Of a stretch of DNA of 64,000 nt, positions 41,280 through 50,400 are shown in pieces. The translations under genes were made by a program, and so were the position numbers. This stretch comes from Haloplanus litoreus (GTDB taxonomy: Archaea; Halobacteriota; Halobacteria; Halobacteriales; Haloferacaceae). The stretch is taken from NCBI RefSeq assembly GCF_042677945.1, contig NZ_JBHUDN010000011.1, one strand, 5' to 3'. A model generated the notes under the pieces. That model was not told where the DNA came from and ran no database searches. It was given only the letters and a program-made list of their open reading frames with translations. Every line of letters begins with the position of its first letter. The first letter of the stretch is position 1.

Positions 41280-42230
41280 ATGTCCTCGACCACGTCGTCG
41301 ACGCCGGCGGCGGTCACCGTCGTCGGCGCGGGCACGATGGGCCACGGACTCGCGGTCCAGTTCGCTCGCTTCGGTGCTCCCGTGACGCTCGTCGATCATC
41401 GCCAGTCGAACCTCGACGACGCCCGTGCGGGCGTCGACGACGCCCTCGCCTTCCTCGACGCTGCGGGGTTGCTCGACGCCACACCCGGCGCCGTCCGCGA
41501 CCGAATCGGCTACACGCTCGACCTGTCGGCGGCGGCCGCGGACGCCGCGCTGGTGATCGAGAGCGTCTCCGAGGATCTCGAGGTGAAATCGAGGGTATTC
41601 GAGACGCTCGCAGCGGACGCACCCGCGGATGCGGTGCTGGCGACGAACACGTCGGGCATCCCCATCACCGACGTCGCTGCGACGGTCCCGTCGGTCGCCG
41701 ACCGGGTCGTCGGCTGCCACTGGTGGAACCCACCCTATCTCCTGCCGACGGTCGAGGTGATCCGCGGGGCCGAGACGAGCGACGAGACGGTCGACCGGAC
41801 GGCCGCGTTCGTCGAGGCCGTCGACCGCGATCCAATCCGCGTCGAGCGCGACGTGCCGGGGTTCGTCTGGAATCGGATTCAGTTCGCCGTCCTCCGGGAG
41901 TGTACGCATCTCGTGACCGAGGGTGTGGCCTCGCTCGAAGACGTCGAGCGGGCCGTCCGGGACGGTTACGCCCTTCGCACGGCGGTCGTCGGTCCGTTCG
42001 AAACGGCCGACCTCGCCGGTCTCGATCTGTTCGAAACCATCGCGGAGAACCTCTACCCGCACCTGAGCGACGCGGACGAACCGGGGCCGCTGTTCGCGGA
42101 GCGACTGGCGGCCGGTCGCGGCGGCGTCGCCGACGGTGCGGGCTTTCACGAGTACGACGCCGATCCGGGGACCGTGATTCGGCGCCGCGACGAGCGCGTG
42201 GCGGCGGTTCGGCGGGCTCTCGAGGACTGA
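41280..42230 (+). CDS. 3-hydroxyacyl-CoA dehydrogenase family protein
   Basis: A 316-residue NAD-dependent dehydrogenase. The Rossmann motif is VVGAGTMGHG, with IESVSEDLEVK, NTSGIP and the catalytic-region GCHWWNPPYLLPTVEVI. Canonical enzymes have HFFNP where this has HWWNP, as in L-carnitine dehydrogenase and related branches, so the substrate may not be a straight fatty acyl-CoA. The C-terminal helical domain (about 195-316) is complete. Confidence 0.88.
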   Translation: MSSTTSSTPAAVTVVGAGTMGHGLAVQFARFGAPVTLVDHRQSNLDDARAGVDDALAFLDAAGLLDATPGAVRDRIGYTLDLSAAAADAALVIESVSEDLEVKSRVFETLAADAPADAVLATNTSGIPITDVAATVPSVADRVVGCHWWNPPYLLPTVEVIRGAETSDETVDRTAAFVEAVDRDPIRVERDVPGFVWNRIQFAVLRECTHLVTEGVASLEDVERAVRDGYALRTAVVGPFETADLAGLDLFETIAENLYPHLSDADEPGPLFAERLAAGRGGVADGAGFHEYDADPGTVIRRRDERVAAVRRALED

Positions 42231-42434
42231 TTACCGCATCTCGTCGAGGTGCTGGAACGCGTCGGCGTCGGCGGTCAGCCAGTGAGTGAGTCGCTCGACG
42301 TCCGTCGCATCCGGCGGGTAGAGCGTCCGTCGATCGGCTGCACCCTCGTACGTGACGACGACCGACCGGAGGCGTCCCTCGTCCGAACCGTCCACGTGGG
42401 GGCCGGCGTCGTCGGGCTGTGAGGTGTTCGACAT
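42231..42434 (-). CDS. Small haloarchaeal protein (DUF7511-like)
   Basis: A 67-residue acidic protein with strand-like RLRSVVVTYEGAADRRTLYPP and a C-terminal helix ending HLDEMR. It resembles a small family I remember as DUF7511; function unknown. It abuts the end of the convergent dehydrogenase gene. Confidence 0.65.
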   Translation of the reverse strand: MSNTSQPDDAGPHVDGSDEGRLRSVVVTYEGAADRRTLYPPDATDVERLTHWLTADADAFQHLDEMR

Positions 42435-42569
42435 GACCCGTCTGGCCGTCGTCACCGACGACGGTTAATCACTGCTATGTTGCCTCCGGGGCGGTCGGTA
42501 TTTCGGTGGCGACACCTGATGGGTATAGTTCACAATGTAATCGACCCTACCATTTCGACTGGAGATCGG

Positions 42570-43019
42570 TCAGGGTGCTCGTTTCTTCGCGAGGACGGTT
42601 CGGTCGAACCCGCACACGAGTCGACCGTCGCCGTCGAAGGCCTCGACGTGCATGGTGACGACCCCCCGGTCGCCGTCGCTCGTCTCCCGCTTGTCGGTTA
42701 CGGTGGTCCGGGCGCGGATGGTGTCGCCGATGTGGACGGGCGCCGGGTGTTCGACGTCGTCGTAGCCGAGATTGGCGACGATGGTCCCGTCGGTGGTGTC
42801 GGGGATGGTCAGCCCCACCGCGAGGCTCATCGTGTAGAGGCCGTTGACGATGCGCTCGCCGAACTCCGTCTCGGCCGCGAACTCGGCGTCGAGGTGGAGC
42901 GGTTGCTGGTTCATCGTCATGTCACAGAACCGCTGGTTGTCGCTCTCGGTGATGGTCCGCCGTTTGTCGTGGTCGAAGGTCTGCCCGACCGCGAACTCCT
43001 CGAAGTAACACCCCGTCAT
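42570..43019 (-). CDS. MaoC-family dehydratase
   Basis: A 149-residue hotdog-fold enoyl-CoA hydratase-like protein: FEEFAVGQTFDHDKRRTIT, then DNQRFCDMTMNQQPLHLDAEFA with the catalytic Asp/His region, and GLYTMSLAVGLT. MaoC proteins hydrate enoyl-CoA substrates; in haloarchaea a close relative (mesaconyl-CoA hydratase) works in the methylaspartate cycle, so this could be that type. ATG at 43019. Confidence 0.87.
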   Translation of the reverse strand: MTGCYFEEFAVGQTFDHDKRRTITESDNQRFCDMTMNQQPLHLDAEFAAETEFGERIVNGLYTMSLAVGLTIPDTTDGTIVANLGYDDVEHPAPVHIGDTIRARTTVTDKRETSDGDRGVVTMHVEAFDGDGRLVCGFDRTVLAKKRAP

Positions 43020-43060
43020 GCGCTCCACGTGGGGCGGCGCGGGCAAAGGGATTCCCCCGG

Positions 43061-44272
43061 TCATCCAGACATCGCGAGGCGTCCGCCGACGCCGACCAAG
43101 GCGACGGCGACGCCGACCAAGGCGACGGCGACGCCGGCCGCGGCGACCCCGAAGACGACTCGGAGTCCGAACTCCCCCGCTACCGGTCCGAACAGCACCG
43201 GTGCGAGGAACTGCCCGACGTAGCCGAACGTAGCGACGTACGAACTGAACTGCCCCTGTCGACCCGCGGGCACCAGTTCCTCAATCCAGAGCAACACCGT
43301 CGGGAAGACGAGACCCTGACCGAGGCCGAACAGGACGACGGGCAAGGCGGCGACGGCTCGCGAGGCGGCGGTCGTCGCGACGGCGAATCCGACGGTCCAC
43401 AGCGCCAGTGCGACGAGGGTCAGTTGCCGGAAGTCGAACCGCCGCTTGATCCGGTCGTAGTAGTACGCGCTGACGCCGCCCGCGGTTCCAAGCGCCGACA
43501 GGTAGAGGCTGATTGCGAGCGAGGAGGTCACGTCGAACGTCGAGAGCAGACCTGGGTAGTAGACGACGATGGCGTACAGCAGGAGGTTGGCGAGGAAGTA
43601 CAGCCCGTAGACGAGGGGCAACAGCGGCGTCCGGCGGACGACCCGGACGGCCCCGCGGATGCCGCCGTCGCCCGTGTCACCGGGTTCGATGGCCGGTTCC
43701 GGGACGGTCAGGAGGGCGAGCAGACCGAGCGGGAGTGCGAGGAGGTAGACGGCGAACGGCCCGTGCCACGAGAGGGTACCCAGCGCGCCGCCGACGAGCG
43801 GCCAGACCGCCGCACCGAGGCTGTTGGCGCTCCCCCGGAGCCCCATCGCCCGATCCTTCCGCTCCCCCTCGTAGAGGTTGTAGATCAGGACGGTGATCGA
43901 CGTGTAGACGAACGCCACCGCGACGCCGAGGGCCGCCCGCGAGACGAGGAGCGCGGGGAACGTTTCGACGATCAGGCCGGCAGCGCCGGCGATGCCGTAG
44001 AGCGCCAGGCCGAGGACGTAGGGTCGGCGCGGCCCGTACCGGTCGATCAGCCCTCCCGCGAGCGGGCTCGTGAGGACGATAAAGAGGCCGTGGGTTGTGA
44101 CGACGAGGCCGGCTCGCGACTGGGAGACGCCGAGGCTCGTGCCGATTCGATTGACCACCGGTCCGAGGACCGCCCCGGCCATCACGGTCAGCGTGCCCGA
44201 GGCGACGAGAACCCAGAGTGCGGTGCCGGGTGAGCGCCACGACTCGGTTCGCGGCGCCGACGTTCTCGGCAT
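43061..44272 (-). CDS. MFS transporter
   Basis: A 403-residue permease with twelve hydrophobic segments. The loop 2-3 signature appears as GGLIDRYGPRRPYVLG and a similar basic loop follows helix 8 (YYYDRIKRRFDF). Substrate unknown. The last codons contain a duplicated 21-bp unit giving GVAVALVGVAVALVGVG, which lengthens the final helix. Confidence 0.9.
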   Translation of the reverse strand: MPRTSAPRTESWRSPGTALWVLVASGTLTVMAGAVLGPVVNRIGTSLGVSQSRAGLVVTTHGLFIVLTSPLAGGLIDRYGPRRPYVLGLALYGIAGAAGLIVETFPALLVSRAALGVAVAFVYTSITVLIYNLYEGERKDRAMGLRGSANSLGAAVWPLVGGALGTLSWHGPFAVYLLALPLGLLALLTVPEPAIEPGDTGDGGIRGAVRVVRRTPLLPLVYGLYFLANLLLYAIVVYYPGLLSTFDVTSSLAISLYLSALGTAGGVSAYYYDRIKRRFDFRQLTLVALALWTVGFAVATTAASRAVAALPVVLFGLGQGLVFPTVLLWIEELVPAGRQGQFSSYVATFGYVGQFLAPVLFGPVAGEFGLRVVFGVAAAGVAVALVGVAVALVGVGGRLAMSG

Positions 44273-44313
44273 GAACACGGCGTTGGCGATACGCCCCGAA
44301 GAGACTGCCGTCT

Positions 44314-46062
44314 CTACAGGACTGTCCCGTGTTTCTTGCTTGGACGGTCCTTCTCGACCGTCTCGTAGAACTCGAACCGGCCGACCAGTTCCTCGCGGAG
44401 CGTACTCGGCGGCACGAGTTCGTCGACGACCACCTCGCTCGCCATCCGGTGGACGTCGATTTCCTCCCGGTACTCCTCGCGCAGTTCCGCCTCCCGGCGC
44501 TCGCGCTCCTCGGGGTCGTCGATGTCGGCGAGTTTGCGGGCGTACACCGCGTTGATCGCCGCTTCGGGTCCCATGATCGCGATTTCGGCACCGGGGAGCG
44601 CCAGCGTCGACTCGGTGTCGAAAGCCGGCCCCGACATGGCGTAGATACCCGCGCCGTAGGCCTTCCGCACCACGACACACTGCTTGGGCACCGTCGCCGC
44701 CGACGTGGCGTAGATCATCTTCTTGCCCCGTTCCAGGATGCCGTCCTTCTCGACGCTCGACCCCGCCATGAACCCCGGCGTGTCACAGAGGTAGCACAGG
44801 GGAATCCCGTAGGCGTCGCAGGTCCAGACGAATTCGGCGGCCTTCGCCGCGGAGTCGGGGAAAATGGCGCCCGCACGGACGGCGGGCTGATTGGCGACGA
44901 CGCCGACCGGCCGCCCGTCGAACCGAGCGAAGGCAGTGACGATTTCGGCGCCGTAGTCGGGTTTGAGTTCCAGTACCGATCCCTCGTCGGCGAGGCGGTC
45001 GAGCAGGTCCCGCACGTCGTACCCCTTGCGCGGCGCTTCGGGCACCACCGCGTCGATGCTCTCCGGTGCTTTCGCCGGCGCGCGACCCTCGGTTCGTGGC
45101 GGGTCGGTGTCGGCGTTGTCCGGGAGATACGAGAGGAGTCGAGCGACGAGCGAGCGGGCGTGTTCCTCGTCGCGCGCGACCAGGTCGGCACTGCCCGACT
45201 CGGCGGCGTGGACGGCGGGGCCGCCCAGTTCGTCCATGCTGATCCGCTCTCCGGTGACCATCTCGACCATCCGCGGCGAGGCGATGGCCATCGCCGACCC
45301 CTCGACCATGACGGTGAAGTCGGCGAAGACGGGTGTGTAGGCGGCACCGGCGATGCAGGGACCGTACAGGACACAGACCTGTGGCACCCGCCCCGAGAGC
45401 ATCGAGTGGTTGTAGTAGAACTTCCCGATTCCGTCGCGGTTGGCGAAGAAGCCGGTCTGCTGGTCGATCCGGCCGCCCGAGGAGTCCATCAGGTAGAGGA
45501 CCGGCCGCCCCGTCTTCAGTGCGCGCTCCTGCATCCGGAGGAACTTCTCGACGCCCTTCTCGGCCATCGATCCCGCCTTGACGGTGTAGTCGTTGGCCAT
45601 GAAGTGGACCGCCCGTCCCTCGAAGTCGGCGGCGCCGGTGAGGAGGCCGTCGGCCGGGAGGCGGTCGTTCCCGTCGGCGTCCGCGTTCGGCGCCGACGGG
45701 TGCCACGCGTCGAAGTTGGCGAACTTGCCGTCCTCGAAGGTGAGGCCGTCGGGGAACCAGAGGTCGAGTCGGTCGCGGACGAACAGTTTGCCCGCCTCCC
45801 GCTGTCGCTCGCGGTACTTCTCCGGGCCGCCTTCGAGGATGTCGGCGATTTCGTCCCAGAGGGCGTCCTCACGGTCGGTCGGGCCGTCGGCGTCGACCGT
45901 CGTCTCTCGTCCGCCCGTGGCGTCCGGCGGGTCGCTCTCGGCGACCGGGTCCTCGTCTTTCCGGCCCGCGAACACGCGGACGCGTTCGCCGAAGCGGGTT
46001 GCGAGCGCTCGAGCGATGGCTTCCGCCTCCTCGGCCGTCGCCCCATCGACACGTACGTCCAT
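44314..46062 (-). CDS. Acyl-CoA carboxylase, carboxyltransferase (beta) subunit
   Basis: A 582-residue carboxyltransferase. Residues about 130-330 and 345-580 are the two crotonase-like halves (YLMDSSGGRIDQQTGFFANR, YGPCIAGAAYTPVFADF, CDTPGFMAGSSVEKDGI). The first about 60 residues are extra: EEAEAIARALATRFGERVRV then an acidic linker, reminiscent of the small epsilon/PccX subunits of actinobacterial and haloarchaeal carboxylases. It transfers CO2 from biotin to an acyl-CoA; methylcrotonyl or a related substrate is possible given the adjacent acyl-CoA dehydrogenase (one-base gap). No biotin carboxylase gene in the window. Confidence 0.88.
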   Translation of the reverse strand: MDVRVDGATAEEAEAIARALATRFGERVRVFAGRKDEDPVAESDPPDATGGRETTVDADGPTDREDALWDEIADILEGGPEKYRERQREAGKLFVRDRLDLWFPDGLTFEDGKFANFDAWHPSAPNADADGNDRLPADGLLTGAADFEGRAVHFMANDYTVKAGSMAEKGVEKFLRMQERALKTGRPVLYLMDSSGGRIDQQTGFFANRDGIGKFYYNHSMLSGRVPQVCVLYGPCIAGAAYTPVFADFTVMVEGSAMAIASPRMVEMVTGERISMDELGGPAVHAAESGSADLVARDEEHARSLVARLLSYLPDNADTDPPRTEGRAPAKAPESIDAVVPEAPRKGYDVRDLLDRLADEGSVLELKPDYGAEIVTAFARFDGRPVGVVANQPAVRAGAIFPDSAAKAAEFVWTCDAYGIPLCYLCDTPGFMAGSSVEKDGILERGKKMIYATSAATVPKQCVVVRKAYGAGIYAMSGPAFDTESTLALPGAEIAIMGPEAAINAVYARKLADIDDPEERERREAELREEYREEIDVHRMASEVVVDELVPPSTLREELVGRFEFYETVEKDRPSKKHGTVL

Positions 46063-46063
46063 C

Positions 46064-47230
46064 TCAGTAGGACCTCGGGAACCCCATCTCGGTCGCGATG
46101 TGGTTGTACGCCATCTGCTGGGTGACGGGGGCCAGGCGGGTGAGGTTGATCTCGCGCCACCAGCGTTCGACGTCGTACTCGACGGCGTAGCCCCAGCCAC
46201 CGAAGGCCTGCATGGCGTGGTAGACGGCGTCGATGCCCGCTTCCACCGCGGCGGCCTTCGCGACGTTCGTCTCGTAGCCACAGTCTCGCCCCCGATCGAA
46301 CAGCCACGCCGCCTTCTGGCGCATCAGTCGCGCCGTCTCGACGTTGGTGTACGCCTTCGTGATGGGGAAGGAGACGGCCTGATGGGTCCCGATCGGTGCG
46401 TCGAACACCTCGCGGTCGTTGGCGTAGTCGACGGCGTTCGACACCGCGAGTTCGGCGATCCCCGTCGCGGCGGCGGCAAAGCCCACCCGCTCGGGGTTGA
46501 GCGTCTCCACCAGGTGCCACCAGCCCTCGCCCTCCTCGCCGAGCAACGCCGTCTCGGGGACGCGCACGTCCTCGACGAACACCTCACACGACTTCGAGTA
46601 GTTGATCGCGTGTTTCCGGATTGGCGACACCTCGATCCCGGGGTCGTCCATGTCGACGAGGAAGAGGCTGAGGCCCGCCGTCGGTTTCGACGCCTCGTCG
46701 CGGGGGGTCGTCCGCGTGACGAGGATCATCTCGTCGGCACGGTCCGCGAAGGTGATCCACGCCTTCTTGCCGTTCAGGACGTACTCGTCGCCGTCGCGTT
46801 CGGCCCGGGTGCCGACGTTCAGCGTATTCGTCCCCGCCTCGGGTTCCGTGATGGCGACGGAGAAGACCCGGTCGCCGGCCGCGACGTCGGGCAGGTACTC
46901 CCGTTTTTGTTCGTCGGTTCCGGACTCCCGGAGCGCGATGGCCGCCATGCCCGCGGTGACGACGAGGTACCACGTCCCCGCCATCCCACAGCCCTCGGCA
47001 CACAGCGTCTCCATCGCGAGTCCCATCTCCTGGAGACCCATCCCGGCGCCGCCGTACTCCTCCGGGATCAGCAGGCCGTGGAACCCCGCCTCGCCGAGTT
47101 CGTCCCAGAAGTCGGCGGCGAATTCGCCCCGTTCCTCGCGCTCGCGCCAGTACTCGGGACCGTACTCGTCGGCGATGTCGCTTGCGGTCGAGCGGATCAG
47201 CGCGTGTTCGGGTGGCGCTTCGAACTCCAT
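46064..47230 (-). CDS. Acyl-CoA dehydrogenase
   Basis: A 388-residue flavoprotein with the family blocks VAITEPEAGTNTLNVGTRAE (FAD/substrate), KAWITFADRADEMILVTR and QAFGGWGYAVEYDVERWWRE near the end. The catalytic base would be the Glu in YDVERW or an equivalent upstream residue. It oxidises an acyl-CoA to the 2,3-enoyl-CoA and passes electrons to ETF. It is upstream of the carboxylase beta gene in one transcription unit, an arrangement seen in leucine or other branched-chain acyl-CoA degradation. Confidence 0.92.
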   Translation of the reverse strand: MEFEAPPEHALIRSTASDIADEYGPEYWREREERGEFAADFWDELGEAGFHGLLIPEEYGGAGMGLQEMGLAMETLCAEGCGMAGTWYLVVTAGMAAIALRESGTDEQKREYLPDVAAGDRVFSVAITEPEAGTNTLNVGTRAERDGDEYVLNGKKAWITFADRADEMILVTRTTPRDEASKPTAGLSLFLVDMDDPGIEVSPIRKHAINYSKSCEVFVEDVRVPETALLGEEGEGWWHLVETLNPERVGFAAAATGIAELAVSNAVDYANDREVFDAPIGTHQAVSFPITKAYTNVETARLMRQKAAWLFDRGRDCGYETNVAKAAAVEAGIDAVYHAMQAFGGWGYAVEYDVERWWREINLTRLAPVTQQMAYNHIATEMGFPRSY

Positions 47231-47315
47231 ATTCCCTCTCGTGGACGGGGGAACCTATACTCTCTGCCACTCGTTGTCACGGAACGCGACCGGCGCGGGG
47301 CCGGTCGTCATCGCC

Positions 47316-49067
47316 TCACAGGTCGTCGAGTTGGGCCTCGTTCGTCGCGAACGCCGCGTTGTCGCCGCCGCTCGGCACGATCGGATAGACGTCTTCCTCC
47401 GTGGCGACGTGTGCGTCCACGACCGACGGGCCGTCGTACGCCAGTGCCGCGCGGAGCGTCTCCTCGACCGCGTCGGCCGTCTCGACGCGGAAACCTTCGG
47501 CACCGAACGCCGCCGCGAGCGTGTCGAACTCCGGGACCCACCCGTACCCCGAGGCCATCCGGCGCCCCTCGAAGAAGGCGTCCTGCCACTGGCGGACCAT
47601 CCCGATGGCCGCGTTGTTGAGAACGACCACCGTGATGTCGAGGTCCTCCCGGACGGCGACCGCGAGTTCCGGGACCGTCATCAGGAACGAGCCGTCGCCC
47701 TCGAAGCAGACGACCGATCGGTCGTCGTCGGCGGCGATCCGAGCCCCGATGGCCGCGGGGAGCCCGTAGCCCATCGTCCCGAGGCCGTGGGAGGAGACCC
47801 ACGTCCGGGGATGGCGGTACGTCCAGTACTGCATCGCCCACATCTGGTGCTGGCCGACGCCGGTCGTGACGACCGTCCCGTCGGGGGTCAGTGCGTCGGT
47901 CGCCTCGACGACGAACTGGGGTTTCAGCGGCCCGTCGTCGGACATCGCGTAGTCGAGGGGATACGCGGACTTCCAGGCCCGGCACCGCTCGCGCCACTCG
48001 TCGGCCTCGGGCGCCCGCGGCATCGCGCCGTGGAGGTGGTCGAGCACCGTGGCCGCGTCGCCGACCAGCGGATAGTCGACGCCGACGTTCTTGCCGATCT
48101 CCGCGGGGTCGATGTCGACGTGACAGATCTCGGCTCCGGGTGCGAACGTCTCGACGCCGCCGGTGAGGCGGTCGTCGAAGCGCGTCCCGACCGCGAGCAT
48201 CACGTCGCAGTGCTGGAGCGCCAGATTCGCGTAGCCGGTCCCGTGCATCCCCGCGACCGCCAGCGCGAGGTCGTGGTTCTCCGGGAACGAGCCGATCCCG
48301 GGCATCGTCGTCACGACGGGGACGCCGTACTCGACCGCGAACGCCCGAAGCTCGTCCCACGCCTCGCCTTTGATCACGCCCCCGCCCGAGAGGATAACCG
48401 GCCGCTCGGCGCCGGCGAGCGCGGCCGCAGCGGCGTCGACCACCTCGGACGCGGCCGCGTCGGGGACCGCGACGTGTGCGGGGCGTCGGGGCTCGCTGGG
48501 GGTCCAGTCGGCCGAGCCCTGGGTCACGTCCTTCGGGAGGTCGACCAGCGTCGGCCCCGGTCGCCCCGACCCCGCGAGCGCGAACGCCTCGCCGACGGTG
48601 TCCCCGACGGCGTCCGGGTCGGTCGCGAAGTAGTTCGTCTTCGTCACGGGTTCGGTCATGCCCGTCGTGTCCGTCTCCTGGAAGGCGTCCTTGCCGACCA
48701 GATCCGAGGGCGCCTGGCCGGTCAGAGCGACGACCGGATCCGAATCCATGTCCGCGTCGGCGAGTCCGGTGACGAGGTTGGTCGCACCGGGGCCGGACGT
48801 CGCCAGACAGACGCCCGGCGTGCCGGAGACGACGCCGTAGGCGTCGGCGGCGTGGGCGGCACCCTGTTCGTGTGCCATCGTGACGTGTTCCACGTCGGCG
48901 TGATACAGTGCGTCGTAGACGGGCATGATGGCCCCGCCCTGCACGCCGAACGCGTGATCGACGCCGGCGGCTTCGAGCGCCGCGACGACGGCGTCGGCGC
49001 CGGTCGTGATCGGTCGTGTGGTCGGTTCCTCCGCTGTCTCCTCGCGAACGTGTACGTTTTTCGTCAT
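47316..49067 (-). CDS. ilvB: Acetolactate synthase large subunit (stand-alone)
   Basis: A 583-residue ThDP enzyme. The catalytic Glu is in MAHEQGAAHAADAYG, the FAD/central domain spans about 215-350, and the ThDP/Mg motif is EGDGSFLMTVPEL...VVLNN. The family makes acetolactate or acetohydroxybutyrate, the first common step to valine, leucine and isoleucine. No ilvN or ilvC follows, so it is probably a second, separate ilvB copy. A 26-codon Ile-rich reading frame precedes it and may control it. Confidence 0.92.
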   Translation of the reverse strand: MTKNVHVREETAEEPTTRPITTGADAVVAALEAAGVDHAFGVQGGAIMPVYDALYHADVEHVTMAHEQGAAHAADAYGVVSGTPGVCLATSGPGATNLVTGLADADMDSDPVVALTGQAPSDLVGKDAFQETDTTGMTEPVTKTNYFATDPDAVGDTVGEAFALAGSGRPGPTLVDLPKDVTQGSADWTPSEPRRPAHVAVPDAAASEVVDAAAAALAGAERPVILSGGGVIKGEAWDELRAFAVEYGVPVVTTMPGIGSFPENHDLALAVAGMHGTGYANLALQHCDVMLAVGTRFDDRLTGGVETFAPGAEICHVDIDPAEIGKNVGVDYPLVGDAATVLDHLHGAMPRAPEADEWRERCRAWKSAYPLDYAMSDDGPLKPQFVVEATDALTPDGTVVTTGVGQHQMWAMQYWTYRHPRTWVSSHGLGTMGYGLPAAIGARIAADDDRSVVCFEGDGSFLMTVPELAVAVREDLDITVVVLNNAAIGMVRQWQDAFFEGRRMASGYGWVPEFDTLAAAFGAEGFRVETADAVEETLRAALAYDGPSVVDAHVATEEDVYPIVPSGGDNAAFATNEAQLDDL

Positions 49068-49162
49068 TCTGGGTCGTGTGGGTCGGCCCCGCGAACGGGT
49101 GGCATCGTCGGTGGTCGGATCGTGTTGCGAGCGGAAATCGGGCGAGAGAATGGAGTGTGGGG

Positions 49163-49243
49163 CTACTGGGCGGCCCCAATGATGGCGATACCGGACACAC
49201 CACTGTCGGCGGATGACCGTTTCGGTGTGGTGGTCCGTGGCAT
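49163..49243 (-). CDS. Candidate leader peptide upstream of ilvB
   Basis: A 26-codon frame, ATG at 49243, TAG at 49163, ending GVSGIAIIGAAQ: three Ile and one Val within nine residues, as expected of a branched-chain attenuation peptide. A TATA-like box (TTAATGAC read leftward, about 49270-49277) about 27 bases upstream makes the transcript nearly leaderless at this ATG rather than at ilvB, 96 bases further. The GGGGC near the end can pair with GCCCC overlapping the stop, and that GCCCC can alternatively pair with a second GGGGC near 49086-49090. Confidence 0.55.
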   Translation of the reverse strand: MPRTTTPKRSSADSGVSGIAIIGAAQ

Positions 49244-49264
49244 TCGGGTGGACACAGGTGGACG

Positions 49265-49278
49265 AGGGTCATTAACGT
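49265..49278 (-). promoter_or_regulatory. Putative ilvB/leader promoter TATA box
   Basis: Read leftward, CGTTAATGACC lies about 25-30 bases before the leader-peptide ATG at 49243, which fits a TATA box giving a transcript that starts at or next to that ATG. Confidence 0.5.
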
Positions 49279-49337
49279 TCCGCTCGGCGGACCGTGCTCG
49301 TCCGCAGTTTTTTGCGCCGCCCGCTCCCAGCGGTGGC

Positions 49338-50369
49338 ATGGCCGACGGTGACGTGGACGGCGACGAGCCGAACGACCAGTTGCGCGCTCGCGCCTCGGAG
49401 AGCCGAACGAAACTCTGGCTCTATCTGGAGGCCGACCGCCGCCTCGTCGTCGCGGGTCTCGCCGTCGTGGTGTTTTTGATCGTGCTGACGGTCGGGGTCG
49501 TGCTCCCGGCCGCGGCGCCGAAGCTCCGCGGTGGCGACGCCGTCGACACGCTGTTTCAGGGTTTTCTCACCGCCACCATCACCGGCGTGACGCTGGTGTT
49601 GACGCTCAATCAGCTTGTCCTCTCACAGGAACTCGGTGCCGTCGGCGATCAGCGCGAGCGGATGCGCGGTGCCCTCCAGTTTCGTGACGACACCGCCGAC
49701 CTGCTCGACGTCCCCGTCAGTCCGGCGCGACCCTCACAGTTTCTCCGTGCGCTCGTGCAGGTCGCCAGCCGCCACGCACGGGACCTTCGCGACGCCGCCG
49801 GCCCGGAACACGCCGAGGTGGCGTCACTGACCGAGAGCCTGATCGGCAACGCCGACCGCGTCGCCAGCGACCTCGACGACGCGCAGTTCGGCGAGTTCGA
49901 CGTGCTCTCGGCGGCTCTGAACTTCAACTACTCGTGGAAGATCTTCGCGGCGAAACGCATCCGCGAATCGGATTCGCTCGACGCGGACGCCGAGGCGGCA
50001 CTCGATGCGCTGATCGACACGCTCGAACTGTTCGGGCCCGCGCGCGAGCACTTCAAAACGCTCTACTTCCAGTGGGAGCTCATCAACCTCTCGCGGAGCA
50101 TCCTCGCGGCGGCGCTCCCTGCACTCCTCGTCGGCGTCTGTATGATCGCGTTTTTCGACCCCGCCGGTCCGCTCGGTCGGACGCCCGGTGTCGTCCCCGT
50201 CGTCGCCCTCGCGTCGACGGTGGCAGTTCTGCCCTTCCTCGTCCTCGCTGCCTCCATCCTCCGGATCGCGACGGTGACGAAACACACCCTCTCCATCGGT
50301 CCCTTCATCCTGCGCGAGACTGATCTGGTCGAGGACGTCGAGTGGGACGACGACGCCGGGTCCCGTTAG
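49338..50369 (+). CDS. Conserved haloarchaeal membrane protein
   Basis: A 343-residue protein with two hydrophobic helices at about 37-60 and 75-97 (VVAGLAVVVFLIVLTVGVVL; LTATITGVTLVLTLNQLVL) and two near the C-terminus (about 258-280 and 290-313), separated by a soluble helical domain of about 150 residues. I recognise no catalytic motif. The pattern suggests a homo-oligomeric membrane protein with a cytosolic middle domain. Confidence 0.75.
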   Translation: MADGDVDGDEPNDQLRARASESRTKLWLYLEADRRLVVAGLAVVVFLIVLTVGVVLPAAAPKLRGGDAVDTLFQGFLTATITGVTLVLTLNQLVLSQELGAVGDQRERMRGALQFRDDTADLLDVPVSPARPSQFLRALVQVASRHARDLRDAAGPEHAEVASLTESLIGNADRVASDLDDAQFGEFDVLSAALNFNYSWKIFAAKRIRESDSLDADAEAALDALIDTLELFGPAREHFKTLYFQWELINLSRSILAAALPALLVGVCMIAFFDPAGPLGRTPGVVPVVALASTVAVLPFLVLAASILRIATVTKHTLSIGPFILRETDLVEDVEWDDDAGSR

Positions 50370-50400
50370 CCTTTAGCCACCGGCCGTGTAAGCCCGCGCA

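Noticed and set aside
46602..49337. Long rightward extension of the membrane-protein frame (to 1255 codons)
   Set aside because: Runs antisense across acyl-CoA dehydrogenase and ilvB; the genuine gene starts at 49338 where composition changes.
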